Shown: positions 18,194-27,699 of the stretch, one piece after another
How the letters are laid out: the number at the start of each line of letters is the position of its first letter
Numbering within the stretch: position 1 is the stretch's first letter
Source of the DNA: UBA2336 sp964419145
Lineage (GTDB): Bacteria; Bacteroidota; Bacteroidia; Cytophagales; Cyclobacteriaceae
DNA length: 64,000 bases
NCBI GenBank assembly: GCA_964419145.1
Contig: CAYQOM010000001.1
Location: 806,001 to 870,000, forward strand
Reading direction: 5' to 3'
Made by a program: the position numbers and the translations under genes
The notes under the pieces: generated by a model
Seen by the model: the letters and a program-made list of their open reading frames with translations, nothing else
What the model was told of the DNA's origin: nothing
The model's database searches: none

Positions 18194-19294
18194 ATGGAGA
18201 TTAAAGCGCTAGAGAAAGTTGAGCAGGCCGGATTGTTCGGCACTGTCGCTCAAATGGGTCATGAGCAGGTTGTGTTTTGTTATGACGAAGCCACCGGCTT
18301 AAAATCGATCATTGCCGTTCACAACACCGTACTGGGTCCTGCCCTGGGCGGTACACGCATGTGGCATTACAATGACGAGCACGAAGCCTTGATTGATGTG
18401 TTGCGTTTGTCGCGCGGCATGACATTCAAAGCCTCCATCAGCGGGTTGAACCTGGGTGGTGGTAAGGCTGTAATCATTGGCGATGCTAAAACCATGAAGA
18501 CGGAAGCCTTCATGAGGCGTTTTGGAAAATTCGTGAACAGCCTGGGTGGTAAATACATTACTGCTGAGGATGTGAACATGAAAACAGCCGACATGGAGTA
18601 CATCAGCATGGAAACCAAACACGTTACCGGCTTGCCTGAATCGTTAGGAGGAGGAGGAGATCCGTCCCCGGTAACGGCATATGGCACTTACCTCGGTATG
18701 AAAGCTTCTGCTAAAAAAGTTTTTGGCCATGATTCACTGGAAGGCAAGAAGATTGTTGTACAGGGTGTTGGCCAGGTGGGCATGTACCTTGTAGAGCACC
18801 TCGTAAAAGAAAAGGCTCAGGTGATGATTGCCGATATCAATGAAGAAAAGGTACAGATGCTGGCTAAGAAGCATGGCGTAAAAGCCGTTGCTCAGGATGC
18901 CGTGTATGATCTGGATGTAGATATTTATGCGCCTTGTGCACTTGGCGCAACGTTGAATGATGATACCATTCCGCGTTTAAAGTGCAGCATCGTTTCGGGT
19001 GCGGCCAATAACCAGTTGAAGGATGAAATAAAGCATGGTTACATGCTGATCGATCGTGGCATTACCTATGCACCGGATTTCCTTATCAATGCGGGTGGAT
19101 TGATCAATGTGTATAATGAATACCTGGGTAATTATAACCGTGCCCGCGTATTTGAGCAGGCTGAGAAGATTTACACTACCTGCTTGAATATTTTCGCATT
19201 GGCAGAACAGGAGAAAATCAACACGCAGGAAGCGGCCATTAAATTGGCTGAAAAGCGAATTGAGGAAGTAGGCCGCGTGAGAATTCCACGATAA
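18194..19294 (+). CDS. Leucine (branched-chain amino acid) dehydrogenase
   Basis: NAD-dependent oxidative deamination of leucine, valine and isoleucine to their 2-oxoacids; member of the Glu/Leu/Phe/Val dehydrogenase superfamily. The 366-residue protein has GPALGGTRMW, the substrate-binding lysine in LNLGGGKAVI, and AEDVNMKTADME in the N-terminal catalytic domain. The Rossmann motif VQGVGQVGMYLVEHL and GAANNQL follow. Length and motifs fit leucine/valine dehydrogenase better than the longer glutamate dehydrogenase. The ATG at 18194 is used; the TTG three bases earlier is unlikely. It has its own promoter and terminator, hence monocistronic. Confidence 0.92.
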   Translation: MEIKALEKVEQAGLFGTVAQMGHEQVVFCYDEATGLKSIIAVHNTVLGPALGGTRMWHYNDEHEALIDVLRLSRGMTFKASISGLNLGGGKAVIIGDAKTMKTEAFMRRFGKFVNSLGGKYITAEDVNMKTADMEYISMETKHVTGLPESLGGGGDPSPVTAYGTYLGMKASAKKVFGHDSLEGKKIVVQGVGQVGMYLVEHLVKEKAQVMIADINEEKVQMLAKKHGVKAVAQDAVYDLDVDIYAPCALGATLNDDTIPRLKCSIVSGAANNQLKDEIKHGYMLIDRGITYAPDFLINAGGLINVYNEYLGNYNRARVFEQAEKIYTTCLNIFALAEQEKINTQEAAIKLAEKRIEEVGRVRIPR

Positions 19295-19314
19295 AGAAGG
19301 AATTGCTATTTTTG

Positions 19315-19353
19315 AAGTCGCTTGTTAAGGTTAGCCCGGCAAGCGACTTTTTT
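19315..19353 (+). terminator. Terminator of leucine dehydrogenase gene
   Basis: 10-bp stem AAGTCGCTTG (19315-19324) and CAAGCGACTT (19340-19349) with a 15-base loop, followed by TTTTTTATTT. It lies 20 bases past the stop codon. Confidence 0.88.
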
Positions 19354-19380
19354 ATTTCACTTTATATTGTTCTTTGAAAC

Positions 19381-20517
19381 ATGCTTAATCGCAGAAGCCT
19401 CCGCATAAAAGTCATGCAAAGCCTCTTTGCTTTTCAACAAAGTAAAGAAGCGAATTACCTGTTGTGTTGCGACAATATTGAACAAGCCTTTGCTCCGGAT
19501 CTAAACTCTATGGAGCCGCAGGATAAGAAAGAGCTGAACAAGCAGAAGAAGGAAGCACTCAAATTGCTGGATAAGGTTTTTGAAACAACCGCGTCTGTGG
19601 AGCATGAGAACGAAAAAATCACAAAAGTTGTAGAAGAAAGCCTGGATCACTACCGTAAAACGGTGGCTGACGATGTACGCTTTTTCAAAAAAAGTCTGAA
19701 GCAGGATGTAGAAAAAATCTATCGCTACTACCTCTCTGTGTTAACCCTGGCGATTGCCATAGCTGAAGCAGCCAAGGCAGATAAAAAAATCAACCATGCA
19801 AATTTTGTAAATAACAAATGGGTTCAGGCTTTACAGGAAAGCAACGATCTGAAAAAAGAAGCGCTTAGGCTGAATGCAACCTGGGATAATAAATTTGATC
19901 GGGTTCAGCTTTGGTTACGCGATGTGGTAAAGCAGGATAACGAGTACATGGCATTTCTCGATAGGAAAAAGCCTTCGCTTGATGATCAGAAGCGAATCCT
20001 GAACCATGTATTTCGCAGGGTTATTTTGGGCAAAACCACCATCAACGATTTTTTCGAGGAGGAAGTGTTGCATTGGTCGGAAGACCGTGAGATTGTAAAA
20101 GGCATGGTGGAGAAAACGGTAAAGTCTTACGATCCCGAATCCGGAGAGCCGTTACATTTACATCAACTGTCGCTCAATTGGGAAGATGACCTTCACTTTA
20201 TCGAACACCTTTTTTCAGGCTCGGTTAACCTGGCACCCGAATACAGCAAACTCATTGCCGACAACACCCGTAATTGGGAGGTTGATCGCTTGCCGCTGAT
20301 CGACCGGGTGATTCTTGAAATGGCCATTACCGAAATGCTGAGTTTTCCGAGCATACCGGTTAAGGTTACCATGAATGAGTACATTGAACTGGCCAAGAAC
20401 TACAGCACCCCGAAAAGCCGGCAGTTTATCAACGGTATTTTGGATGTAATTACCAAACATCTGAAAACGGAAGGCAAAATCAAGAAGAGTGGCCGGGGGC
20501 TAATGGACAATAAATAA
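19381..20517 (+). CDS. nusB: Transcription antitermination/assembly factor NusB (long form)
   Basis: Binds boxA RNA with NusE/S10 in rRNA antitermination complexes. At 378 residues it is more than twice the E. coli length. The first residues (LNRRSLRIKVMQSLFAFQQ) match the NusB N-terminus. A long helical, Lys/Glu-rich middle (about 55-240) is inserted. The C-terminal part (about 270-370: DRLPLIDRVILEMAITEM, then IPVKVTMNEYIELAKNYS) is the canonical NusB core. This split arrangement is usual in Bacteroidota. The gene leads the cluster ytxH - DUF1573 - yajC - cdaR-like - coaE. Confidence 0.94.
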   Translation: MLNRRSLRIKVMQSLFAFQQSKEANYLLCCDNIEQAFAPDLNSMEPQDKKELNKQKKEALKLLDKVFETTASVEHENEKITKVVEESLDHYRKTVADDVRFFKKSLKQDVEKIYRYYLSVLTLAIAIAEAAKADKKINHANFVNNKWVQALQESNDLKKEALRLNATWDNKFDRVQLWLRDVVKQDNEYMAFLDRKKPSLDDQKRILNHVFRRVILGKTTINDFFEEEVLHWSEDREIVKGMVEKTVKSYDPESGEPLHLHQLSLNWEDDLHFIEHLFSGSVNLAPEYSKLIADNTRNWEVDRLPLIDRVILEMAITEMLSFPSIPVKVTMNEYIELAKNYSTPKSRQFINGILDVITKHLKTEGKIKKSGRGLMDNK

Positions 20518-20583
20518 TTGTTAAAAACCCGTTAAAAGGCCATTTTCAAAGGCATTTTCCTGTTACAAATTATCGTGTTGGTG

Positions 20584-20591
20584 TATTTTTG
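20584..20591 (+). promoter_or_regulatory. -7 box before ytxH-like gene
   Basis: TATTTTTG fits TAnnTTTG. No exact TTG -33 is found (TGTTA is present at roughly the right distance). The leader would include a 13-codon mini-ORF (20622-20663) whose TGA overlaps the YtxH ATG. Confidence 0.35.
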
Positions 20592-20659
20592 GACGATTTT
20601 CCACCGTTCAACCGGTTTGGCATGGAAATCCGGAAATTAGTGGTGAAATTTGAGGTTCT

Positions 20660-20968
20660 ATGAGCAAAAAAAGTGGAAATACGTTAATGGCATTCCTGGC
20701 TGGCGCAGCAGCCGGAGCTATTTTGGGCATCCTCTATGCCCCCGATAAAGGAATTAACACCCGGCAGAAATTATCGTTTCAGTTGGAGAAGTATAAGGAT
20801 ATGCTTCAAACGTTGTTGAACGATTTTGTTGAAGGAAAGGAAACCCCTTTGACCACTGAAGCCAAATCCATGGGCCAGAAAGTAGTGGATGACGCAAAAC
20901 TGAAAGCGGAAAAACTTTTAGAGGATGTGGATGAACTTTTAGACCAGATTAAGGGTAAGAATAAATAA
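20660..20968 (+). CDS. YtxH domain protein
   Basis: A 102-residue protein with one N-terminal membrane segment (LMAFLAGAAAGAILGILYAP), the glycine-zipper-like signature of the YtxH family, followed by a charged helical cytoplasmic tail with DKGINTRQKL. Small YtxH proteins are often general-stress-induced; no enzymatic function is known. It sits 142 bases after nusB and 8 bases before the DUF1573 lipoprotein gene. Confidence 0.85.
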   Translation: MSKKSGNTLMAFLAGAAAGAILGILYAPDKGINTRQKLSFQLEKYKDMLQTLLNDFVEGKETPLTTEAKSMGQKVVDDAKLKAEKLLEDVDELLDQIKGKNK

Positions 20969-20976
20969 AACTGATA

Positions 20977-21522
20977 ATGACTATGTTGATGAAGAGAAGT
21001 TTTTGGATGGTGGCTATTGTAGCACTTGCTTTAGTAGCCTGCAAGGATAAGGATGCTGAGAAGAAAATTGCAGCTCTCGAAGCCAGACTGTCGGAGTTGG
21101 AAGGTAAAAAACCTGCACCTGTATCGGTTACACCAACTGAAAATCCTGTTCCTGCACAGCCGGAGCAAAAGCCGGAGGGTCCGCTCCCGGTTCTTCAGTT
21201 CGAAAAAACCGAGCATGATTTCGGTACCATTCAGGAAGGACAGAAAGTATCCTACACGTATAAGTTCAAAAACACCGGTGAGGCTCCGTTGATTATTCAA
21301 AGTGCACAGCCTACGTGTGGTTGTACGGTACCGGATTGGTCGAAAGAGCCTATTCCGGTTGGTGGCGAAGGTTTTGTAAAGGCAGAATTCGACAGCAATG
21401 GAAAGCCTAACATGCAGAATAAAACCGTTACCGTAACGGCCAACACCTGGCCAAAGCAAGTTGTGTTGAGCTTCAAGGCCATGGTTATTCCGAAGAATGA
21501 AGCGCAGGGTCCTGCGAAGTAA
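20977..21522 (+). CDS. DUF1573 lipoprotein
   Basis: A lipoprotein of up to 181 residues. Three in-frame ATGs (20977, 20983, 20989) are possible. The last gives MKRSFWMV and the most compact signal peptide, ending at the lipobox LVAC. A short coiled coil (KKIAALEARLSELEGK) and a Pro-rich linker lead to one Ig-like DUF1573 domain with EHDFGTIQEGQKVSYTYKF and the typical PTCGCTVPDW. DUF1573 domains belong to the ASPM/SPD-2/Hydin-like beta-sandwich group; function unknown. A strong terminator follows. Confidence 0.88.
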   Translation: MTMLMKRSFWMVAIVALALVACKDKDAEKKIAALEARLSELEGKKPAPVSVTPTENPVPAQPEQKPEGPLPVLQFEKTEHDFGTIQEGQKVSYTYKFKNTGEAPLIIQSAQPTCGCTVPDWSKEPIPVGGEGFVKAEFDSNGKPNMQNKTVTVTANTWPKQVVLSFKAMVIPKNEAQGPAK

Positions 21523-21543
21523 TTGAACATAGAGCATAAACGA

Positions 21544-21580
21544 CATCCCAAACCTGTACGGGTTTGGGATGCGTATTTTT
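21544..21580 (+). terminator. Terminator after the DUF1573 lipoprotein gene
   Basis: Perfect 11-bp stem CATCCCAAACC (21544-21554) and GGTTTGGGATG (21561-21571), loop of 6 bases, then CGTATTTTT. It separates nusB-ytxH-DUF1573 from yajC. Confidence 0.9.
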
Positions 21581-21618
21581 AAGCCTAACTTTAAACCGTA
21601 AATTTTTATACCTACAAT

Positions 21619-21933
21619 ATGATCTATTCCATTTTAGCGCAAGCGCAGGCACAAGGAAGCAACTACAGTTTCTACATCATGATGGGCCTCATGATTGTGA
21701 TCTTTTACTTCTTCATGATCAGGCCACAACAGAAAAAAGCTAAAGACCAGAAAAAATTTATTGATGAAATTCAGCGTGGCGACTTAGTGGTAACCATTGG
21801 CGGGGCACATGGCCGCGTGGCAGAACTTGATAAGGATACATTTATACTGGAAGTTGAAAAAGGCGGACGCATCAAGTTCAACAAGTCGGCTATTTCTATG
21901 GAAGCGACAAAAGCAGCCAACAAAGGAGCCTGA
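21619..21933 (+). CDS. yajC: Preprotein translocase accessory subunit YajC
   Basis: A 104-residue small membrane protein of the SecDF-YajC complex. One transmembrane helix (about residues 16-37, FYIMMGLMIVIFYFFMIRP) is followed by the classical PQQKKAKDQKKF and a beta-rich cytoplasmic domain with GDLVVTIGGAHGRV. Size and motif order are typical. Confidence 0.96.
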   Translation: MIYSILAQAQAQGSNYSFYIMMGLMIVIFYFFMIRPQQKKAKDQKKFIDEIQRGDLVVTIGGAHGRVAELDKDTFILEVEKGGRIKFNKSAISMEATKAANKGA

Positions 21934-21962
21934 CACGAACAGCAAACACCGCATCCGATGTA

Positions 21963-22901
21963 ATGGCATTGATCCAATCGATATTGAGTTTTCTTCGATT
22001 CAACAACAAAAACTGGAAGGTTATACTGCTGTGCATTTTTGCGGCTGCCATTTTCTGGATTTTTAATTCACTCAATAAAAATTATTCAGCCAGCATCGAT
22101 TTTCCGCTTGCCTTTGATTACGATCAGGAAAGTTACGTAGCGGTAAAGTCATTGCCGGATGAAATCAAACTGAATGTTACCGGACTTGGCTGGGATTTGT
22201 TTCGAAAAAGCGCAGGCCTTAAGGTTCCACCCTTGCGCATACCATTGGAGAATCCCTCGGAAGTAAAAAAGATTGTTGGCGCCACGTTGCCGGCTTTATT
22301 CTCCGGTCAAATGGAGGGACTTCAGATAAACTTTGTTATCACGGATACGCTGCATCTTCAAATCGATCCGAAGGTAAGGAAGCGCATAAAAATCAAAATT
22401 GATTCTGTGGAGCAGTATGTGCGCGCAGGTTACGGAATATCAGGTCCCATAGTTATTATACCCGATACGGTTTGGTTGGAAGGTCCGCAAAGCCTGGTAG
22501 CGGTTGTTCCGGATAACTTTCTGGTTAAGCCAGATGCAAACAACCTGGATGAATCATTTGATGAATCTGTTGCGGTTAATGTTTCAAGTAGCTTGATACA
22601 GGTTAATCCACCAACCGTTCAGGTTAGCATTCCGGTAAGCAGACTTGTTCAAATGAGTGATTCTGCTTCACTAACCATTATAAACATTCCAAGGGGGCTG
22701 AAGACGGTAGCTGAAATTGACAAGATTCATTTTCGCTATGAAATCCCTGCTGATCTGCAAAACAGTCAGGTCGGACAGGTTGAGGCCGAGCTTGATCTTG
22801 AAGGGCTGCAACGTGGAAGTCATAAACTTGTTCCGCGCCTGTTGAATCTTCCGTCCTTTGTTCGCAACGTAGCAGTGGATACACTGTACATAAGCTATTA
22901 G
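21963..22901 (+). CDS. CdaR/YbbR-like domain protein
   Basis: A 312-residue protein with a single N-terminal transmembrane helix (residues 20-38) and an extracytoplasmic part made of repeated YbbR-like beta domains, for example LPDEIKLNVTGLGWDLF and TVWLEGPQSLVAVVPDNF. In Firmicutes, CdaR regulates the diadenylate cyclase CdaA. Here no cyclase gene is adjacent, so that role is only an analogy. It lies 29 bases after yajC and 7 bases before coaE and is probably cotranscribed with both. Confidence 0.85.
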   Translation: MALIQSILSFLRFNNKNWKVILLCIFAAAIFWIFNSLNKNYSASIDFPLAFDYDQESYVAVKSLPDEIKLNVTGLGWDLFRKSAGLKVPPLRIPLENPSEVKKIVGATLPALFSGQMEGLQINFVITDTLHLQIDPKVRKRIKIKIDSVEQYVRAGYGISGPIVIIPDTVWLEGPQSLVAVVPDNFLVKPDANNLDESFDESVAVNVSSSLIQVNPPTVQVSIPVSRLVQMSDSASLTIINIPRGLKTVAEIDKIHFRYEIPADLQNSQVGQVEAELDLEGLQRGSHKLVPRLLNLPSFVRNVAVDTLYISY

Positions 22902-22908
22902 CAACATC

Positions 22909-23511
22909 ATGAGAAAGCCGCTGCAAGTGGGCATTACAGGAGGCATTGGCTCAGGCAAAAGTCTGGTATGTCGCATATTTCAGTGCCTTGGAATTTCCGT
23001 ATACGATGCCGATAGCCGAGCGAAGTCCTTAATGACCACCGATGGAATACTGGTCTCTCAAATCCGTAAGGAATTCGGAGATTTGGCATACCATGCCGAT
23101 GGTAGCCTGAACCGAAAACACCTTGGGGAAACGGTATTTAATGATCCGGACAGACTCGAATTATTGAACAAACTGGTACATCCAAGGGTTGGTGAAGACT
23201 ACAGGCAATGGTTGGAGGAAAACAGCAGAGAGGTATACGTGCTGAAGGAAGCTGCACTCATGTTTGAGTCAGGTTCGTATAAGGCGTTGGATAAGATTAT
23301 TGTGGTATACGCACCTGAAGATTTAAAAGTATCCAGGGTACTTGGTCGCGACCTGCACCGTAGCGAAAAAGATGTCCGCGCAATAATTAGAAACCAAATG
23401 CCGGATGAAACAAAGTTGAAGCAGGCAGACCACATAATCTTCAACGATGATTCTCAATTGGTGATCCCTCAAGTGCTGTCATTGCACCAACAGTTTTTAT
23501 CCGGGAACTAA
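22909..23511 (+). CDS. coaE: Dephospho-CoA kinase
   Basis: Last step of coenzyme A synthesis: ATP-dependent phosphorylation of the 3'-hydroxyl of dephospho-CoA. The 200-residue P-loop kinase has GITGGIGSGKS (8-18), the acidic DADSRAK motif and the lid region RDLHRSEKDVRAIIRNQM. Length is standard. It is the last gene of the yajC cluster. Confidence 0.96.
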   Translation: MRKPLQVGITGGIGSGKSLVCRIFQCLGISVYDADSRAKSLMTTDGILVSQIRKEFGDLAYHADGSLNRKHLGETVFNDPDRLELLNKLVHPRVGEDYRQWLEENSREVYVLKEAALMFESGSYKALDKIIVVYAPEDLKVSRVLGRDLHRSEKDVRAIIRNQMPDETKLKQADHIIFNDDSQLVIPQVLSLHQQFLSGN

Positions 23512-23537
23512 AACCGGATCCGATACTTTTACTTACT

Positions 23538-24599
23538 ATGAAGAAAAAAATTCTTACAGGCGTTGTTATTTTAGGTGTATTGTTTTTGTTGGCTTTACCC
23601 AAGCTAAATCTTTTTAGTTCTAAGGATGAGCAAGGACCTGCTGCAAATTCAGCCCAGCCTAAACTTCCTGTAGAAGCTTTAGTGTTAAAGCCAGAGCGGC
23701 TGGATAATAAATTAGTGATTACAGGTTCTGTTCTGCCTAATGAATCGTTGGAGATTAAGAGCGAAATATCGGGTAAAATTTCCCGCATTTTTTTCCGGGA
23801 GGGTAAGCGTGTGAAAAAGGGTGAATTGCTGGTTGAAATCAACGATGATGAACTTGAAGCTCAGTTAATAAAAGAGCGACACAATAAAAAATTAAACGAG
23901 GATAATGAATTCCGGCAACGTAAACTTCTGGAGAAAGAAGCCATTAGCCAGGAGGAATACGACAATGCGTTGAATCGCTTAAATGTTACCAACGCTGATA
24001 TCAAATTATTGGAAGCACAATGGGAAAAGACGAAGATTCGTGCACCGTTTGATGGAACTATCGGTCTTCGCTTCGTTAGCGAGGGGGCATTCATTAATTC
24101 CAGTACGGTTATCGCAACGTTGTATAACCTGAGTCCGGCAAAAATTGATTTTGCGGTACCCGGTAGATATAGCACACAGGTTCAGCCTGGAAAGAAAATT
24201 TTCTTCACCATAGAGAATGATGCGCGTGTGCTGGAAGGCGAAGTGTATGCCATAGAGCCACAGATTGACGCTAGCACCCGAACATTGAAAGTTCGTGCTT
24301 TAGCCGATAATACCGGTAATCTTTTACTGCCAGGACAGTTCGTACGGGTTGAATTAATCCTGCAAACTATCGACAACGCCATATTGGTTCCCTCAGAAGC
24401 GGTGGTACCCGAGTTGAGTGGTCACAAAGTTTATCTGAATAAATCCGGAAAAGCCACCGAGACAAAAGTAGAAATAGGTTTAAGGACTGACCGCAACGTT
24501 GAAATTGTTTCTGGATTGAATTCCGGAGATACGCTGATTACCACGGGATTGTTGCAGATGCGCAATGGGTTAGATGTTTCGCTAACTAAAGTACAGTGA
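23538..24599 (+). CDS. RND efflux periplasmic adaptor (membrane fusion protein), system 1
   Basis: A 353-residue adaptor that links the inner-membrane RND pump to the outer-membrane channel. It has an N-terminal signal anchor (VVILGVLFLLALP), the lipoyl/biotinyl half-motif FFREGKRVKKGELLVEIND, an alpha-hairpin coiled coil, the second half IRAPFDGTIGLRFVSEGAF, and a beta-barrel/MP domain. No lipobox cysteine is present. It is followed by the pump and TolC genes on the same strand, giving a complete tripartite system of the HAE-1 type. Substrates are not predictable from sequence. Confidence 0.93.
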   Translation: MKKKILTGVVILGVLFLLALPKLNLFSSKDEQGPAANSAQPKLPVEALVLKPERLDNKLVITGSVLPNESLEIKSEISGKISRIFFREGKRVKKGELLVEINDDELEAQLIKERHNKKLNEDNEFRQRKLLEKEAISQEEYDNALNRLNVTNADIKLLEAQWEKTKIRAPFDGTIGLRFVSEGAFINSSTVIATLYNLSPAKIDFAVPGRYSTQVQPGKKIFFTIENDARVLEGEVYAIEPQIDASTRTLKVRALADNTGNLLLPGQFVRVELILQTIDNAILVPSEAVVPELSGHKVYLNKSGKATETKVEIGLRTDRNVEIVSGLNSGDTLITTGLLQMRNGLDVSLTKVQ

Positions 24600-24634
24600 T
24601 TGTGTTTTTAGGGTAGAACTGTAAAGAAAAGAGA

Positions 24635-27600
24635 ATGGCAAGTTTATCAAATATCAGTATTAAGCGACCGGTGCTGGCCATTGTGATGTCATTGGTGATT
24701 GTGCTGTTCGGCTTTATTGGATTTACATACCTGGGTGTTCGTGAATTTCCCAGTGTTGATCCGCCAGTAATCTCGGTATCAACAAACTATGTTGGCGCAA
24801 ATTCAGATGTAATTGAATCGCAAATAACAGAACCACTTGAAGATGCCATTAATGGGATAGCAGGTATACGAACTATTACCTCGGCCAGTCGTGAAGGAAG
24901 AAGCAACATTACGGTTGAATTTGAATTGGGTATTGATCTTGAAGCTGCAGCCAATGATGTTCGCGATAAAGTTTCAGGAGCGATTCGAAATCTGCCGCCT
25001 GATGTAGACCCCCCCGTGGTTTCAAAAGCTGATGCAGACTCAAGTCCGATTATTTTCTTTTCAATTCTAAGTGATAAGCGAGACTTGCTGGAATTATCGC
25101 GCATTGCTGAGATAACTTTTAAAGAGCGCCTTCAAACCATACCGGGAATAAGTGTTGTACACATTTGGGGTCAACGAAGATATTCCATGCGTATGTGGAT
25201 GGATCCGATCAAATTAGCCTCCTTGAAACTCGCTCCCTCAGATGTACTTCAGGCATTGAACCGCGAGAATGTGGAGTTGCCGTCTGGTCGGGTGGAAGGC
25301 GAGGCAACCGAACTAACCGTGCGCACGGTTGGCCGCTTGGTTACAGAAGAAGATTTTAACAACCTGATTATTAAAGAGGATGGCGATAACATTGTTCGCT
25401 TCAGCGACATTGGATATGCCAAGCTCGGTGCAGAGAATGATCGTACTTTACTAAGACGCGATGGCGTACCCAGTGTTGCGCTGGCCATAGTAGCACAACC
25501 GGGTGCTAACAACATTGACATTGCAGATAGAATGTATGAACGCCTTGAACAAATCAAGCGCGATCTTCCTCCTGATGTTGAAATTCTGTTGAGTTACGAC
25601 TCAACAAAATACATTCGTGCATCTATACTTGAAGTGCAAGAGACTATCATTATAGCTTTTGTGCTGGTATTGTCAATTATCTTCATTTTTTTACGAGACT
25701 GGCGTACTACACTTATTCCGGTAGTTACTATTCCGATATCACTTATCGGTACATTCTTCTTAATGTACCTGTTGGGCTTTACTGTTAATGTACTTACACT
25801 GCTTGGAATTGTACTGGCCATTGGTTTGGTGGTTGATGATGCCATTGTGGTATTGGAGAATATCTATACAAAAGTTGAAGAAGGAGAGGAACCAACGGAG
25901 GCAGCGAAGAAGGGTGCCGTTGAGATTTATTTTGCTGTAATCTCCACCACAGTTGCAGTTGTAGCCGTATTTCTTCCCGTAATATTTCTTCAGGGGCTTA
26001 CAGGCCGGTTGTTTCGCGAGTTTGGCTTGGTTGTAGCCGGTGCAGTGGTGATTTCTTCCTTTGTTTCGTTGTCGCTTACGCCTATGATGTGTTCACGCAT
26101 TTTGAAAAAGCGGGCAAAGCAGCCGTGGTTGTATCGGGTTACTGAACCCTTCTTTATTTGGTTAAATGATTTGTACACGCGATCCCTTGAAGGTTTTATG
26201 AAAATGCGCTGGATGGGATTTGTTATTATCGTTGTTGCGGCTGGTTTGATTTATTTGCTTGGAGCTAATATTCCAACGGAGTTGGCTCCTATGGAAGATC
26301 GGGGTGAGTTTCGACTTCAAATGCAGGCTACTGAAGGAGCCACATACGAATATATGGATCAGTATGTTAAAGCCATTACGGATTCAATTAATACCACATG
26401 GATTCCTGAGCGAGAAGGAACAATTTCTGTTACGGCACCCGGTTTTGCAGGTGGAGGCGTGAATTCTGGTTTTGTACGGGTAATGCTAACAGATGCAAAG
26501 GAGCGGGATCGTTCTCACGTTGAAATTTCAGATGATCTGACAAAGCGATTGCGAACCATGACGGGTATTCGAAGTTTTGCGTCATTACCACAAACAATTG
26601 GCGACAGAAGAGGTGGACTGCCTGTACAATTTGTAATTCAAGCGGCCGACATTGATAAACTCAAAGCTGTGCTTCCTGAATTTGTTTCAAAAGCTTCGGC
26701 AAATCCCAAGTTTACATTTGTTGATCTCGATTTGAAATTCAACAAGCCCGAAATAAACATTTCCATAAATCGTGATAAAGCAAGAACACTGGGCGTAAAT
26801 GTTTTTGATATTGCTCAAACACTGCAATTGGGGTTAAGCGGTTCTCGCTTCGGTAACTTCATTATGGATGGTAAGCAATACCAGATCATCGGACAGGTGG
26901 AGCGTCAGGACCGTAACGAACCGCTGGATTTGAAAGCCTTATATGTAAAGAACAACCGGGGAGATTTAATTCAATTGGATAACCTGGTTACCATGCAGGA
27001 GTTGAGTAGCCCTCCGCAATTGTATCGTTTTAATCGTTACTCATCTGCAAAGGTTAGTGCGCAATTAGCCTCAGGTGTTTCCTTGGGCGAAGGCATTGAA
27101 GAGATGAGAAAAATAGCGGATGAAGTGTTGGATGAAACCTACACAACGAGCTTAGATGGAACATCCCGGGAATTTGCCGAAAGCTCATCTACTATCTACC
27201 AGGCTTTTCTGATTGCATTGGCTATTATCTATCTCGTTCTCTCCGGGCAATTTGAAAGTTTCCGTGATCCGTTTATAATCATGTTTACTGTACCACTAGC
27301 CTTGGCAGGGGCATTGTTATCGCTATGGTATTTTGATCAAACCCTAAACGTATTTAGTCAGATCGGAATCATCATGTTGATCGGGCTGGTAACTAAAAAC
27401 GGTATTTTGATTGTGGAATTTGCTAACCAACGTAAAGAGCAAGGCATGAATCGGCTTGAAGCCGTTATCAATGCAGCTGAATCACGATTCCGCCCCATTC
27501 TGATGACCAGTATGTCTACCATTCTTGGAATTCTTCCCATTGCACTTGCGTTGGGGGCTGGTTCAGAAAGTCGTGTGTCGATGGGTATTGCGGTTATCGG

Positions 27601-27697
27601 GGGCTTGTTGTTTGCCACCATCTTAACTCTTTATGTAATCCCGGCCATTTACTCGTATTTCAGCAGCAAGGAAGCACGAGCCGTCATTGAAGCGTAA
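24635..27697 (+). CDS. RND efflux pump, HAE-1 family, system 1
   Basis: A 1020-residue proton-driven AcrB-like transporter with 12 transmembrane helices: the first at residues 12-32, a bundle at about 335-545, and another at about 850-1010, with two large periplasmic loops. Helix 4 contains GLVVDDAIVVLENI, whose paired aspartates form the proton relay. The opening ISIKRPVLAIVMSLVIVLFG is typical of the family. The stop is 2 bases before the TolC gene start. Confidence 0.95.
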   Translation: MASLSNISIKRPVLAIVMSLVIVLFGFIGFTYLGVREFPSVDPPVISVSTNYVGANSDVIESQITEPLEDAINGIAGIRTITSASREGRSNITVEFELGIDLEAAANDVRDKVSGAIRNLPPDVDPPVVSKADADSSPIIFFSILSDKRDLLELSRIAEITFKERLQTIPGISVVHIWGQRRYSMRMWMDPIKLASLKLAPSDVLQALNRENVELPSGRVEGEATELTVRTVGRLVTEEDFNNLIIKEDGDNIVRFSDIGYAKLGAENDRTLLRRDGVPSVALAIVAQPGANNIDIADRMYERLEQIKRDLPPDVEILLSYDSTKYIRASILEVQETIIIAFVLVLSIIFIFLRDWRTTLIPVVTIPISLIGTFFLMYLLGFTVNVLTLLGIVLAIGLVVDDAIVVLENIYTKVEEGEEPTEAAKKGAVEIYFAVISTTVAVVAVFLPVIFLQGLTGRLFREFGLVVAGAVVISSFVSLSLTPMMCSRILKKRAKQPWLYRVTEPFFIWLNDLYTRSLEGFMKMRWMGFVIIVVAAGLIYLLGANIPTELAPMEDRGEFRLQMQATEGATYEYMDQYVKAITDSINTTWIPEREGTISVTAPGFAGGGVNSGFVRVMLTDAKERDRSHVEISDDLTKRLRTMTGIRSFASLPQTIGDRRGGLPVQFVIQAADIDKLKAVLPEFVSKASANPKFTFVDLDLKFNKPEINISINRDKARTLGVNVFDIAQTLQLGLSGSRFGNFIMDGKQYQIIGQVERQDRNEPLDLKALYVKNNRGDLIQLDNLVTMQELSSPPQLYRFNRYSSAKVSAQLASGVSLGEGIEEMRKIADEVLDETYTTSLDGTSREFAESSSTIYQAFLIALAIIYLVLSGQFESFRDPFIIMFTVPLALAGALLSLWYFDQTLNVFSQIGIIMLIGLVTKNGILIVEFANQRKEQGMNRLEAVINAAESRFRPILMTSMSTILGILPIALALGAGSESRVSMGIAVIGGLLFATILTLYVIPAIYSYFSSKEARAVIEA

Positions 27698-27699
27698 CT

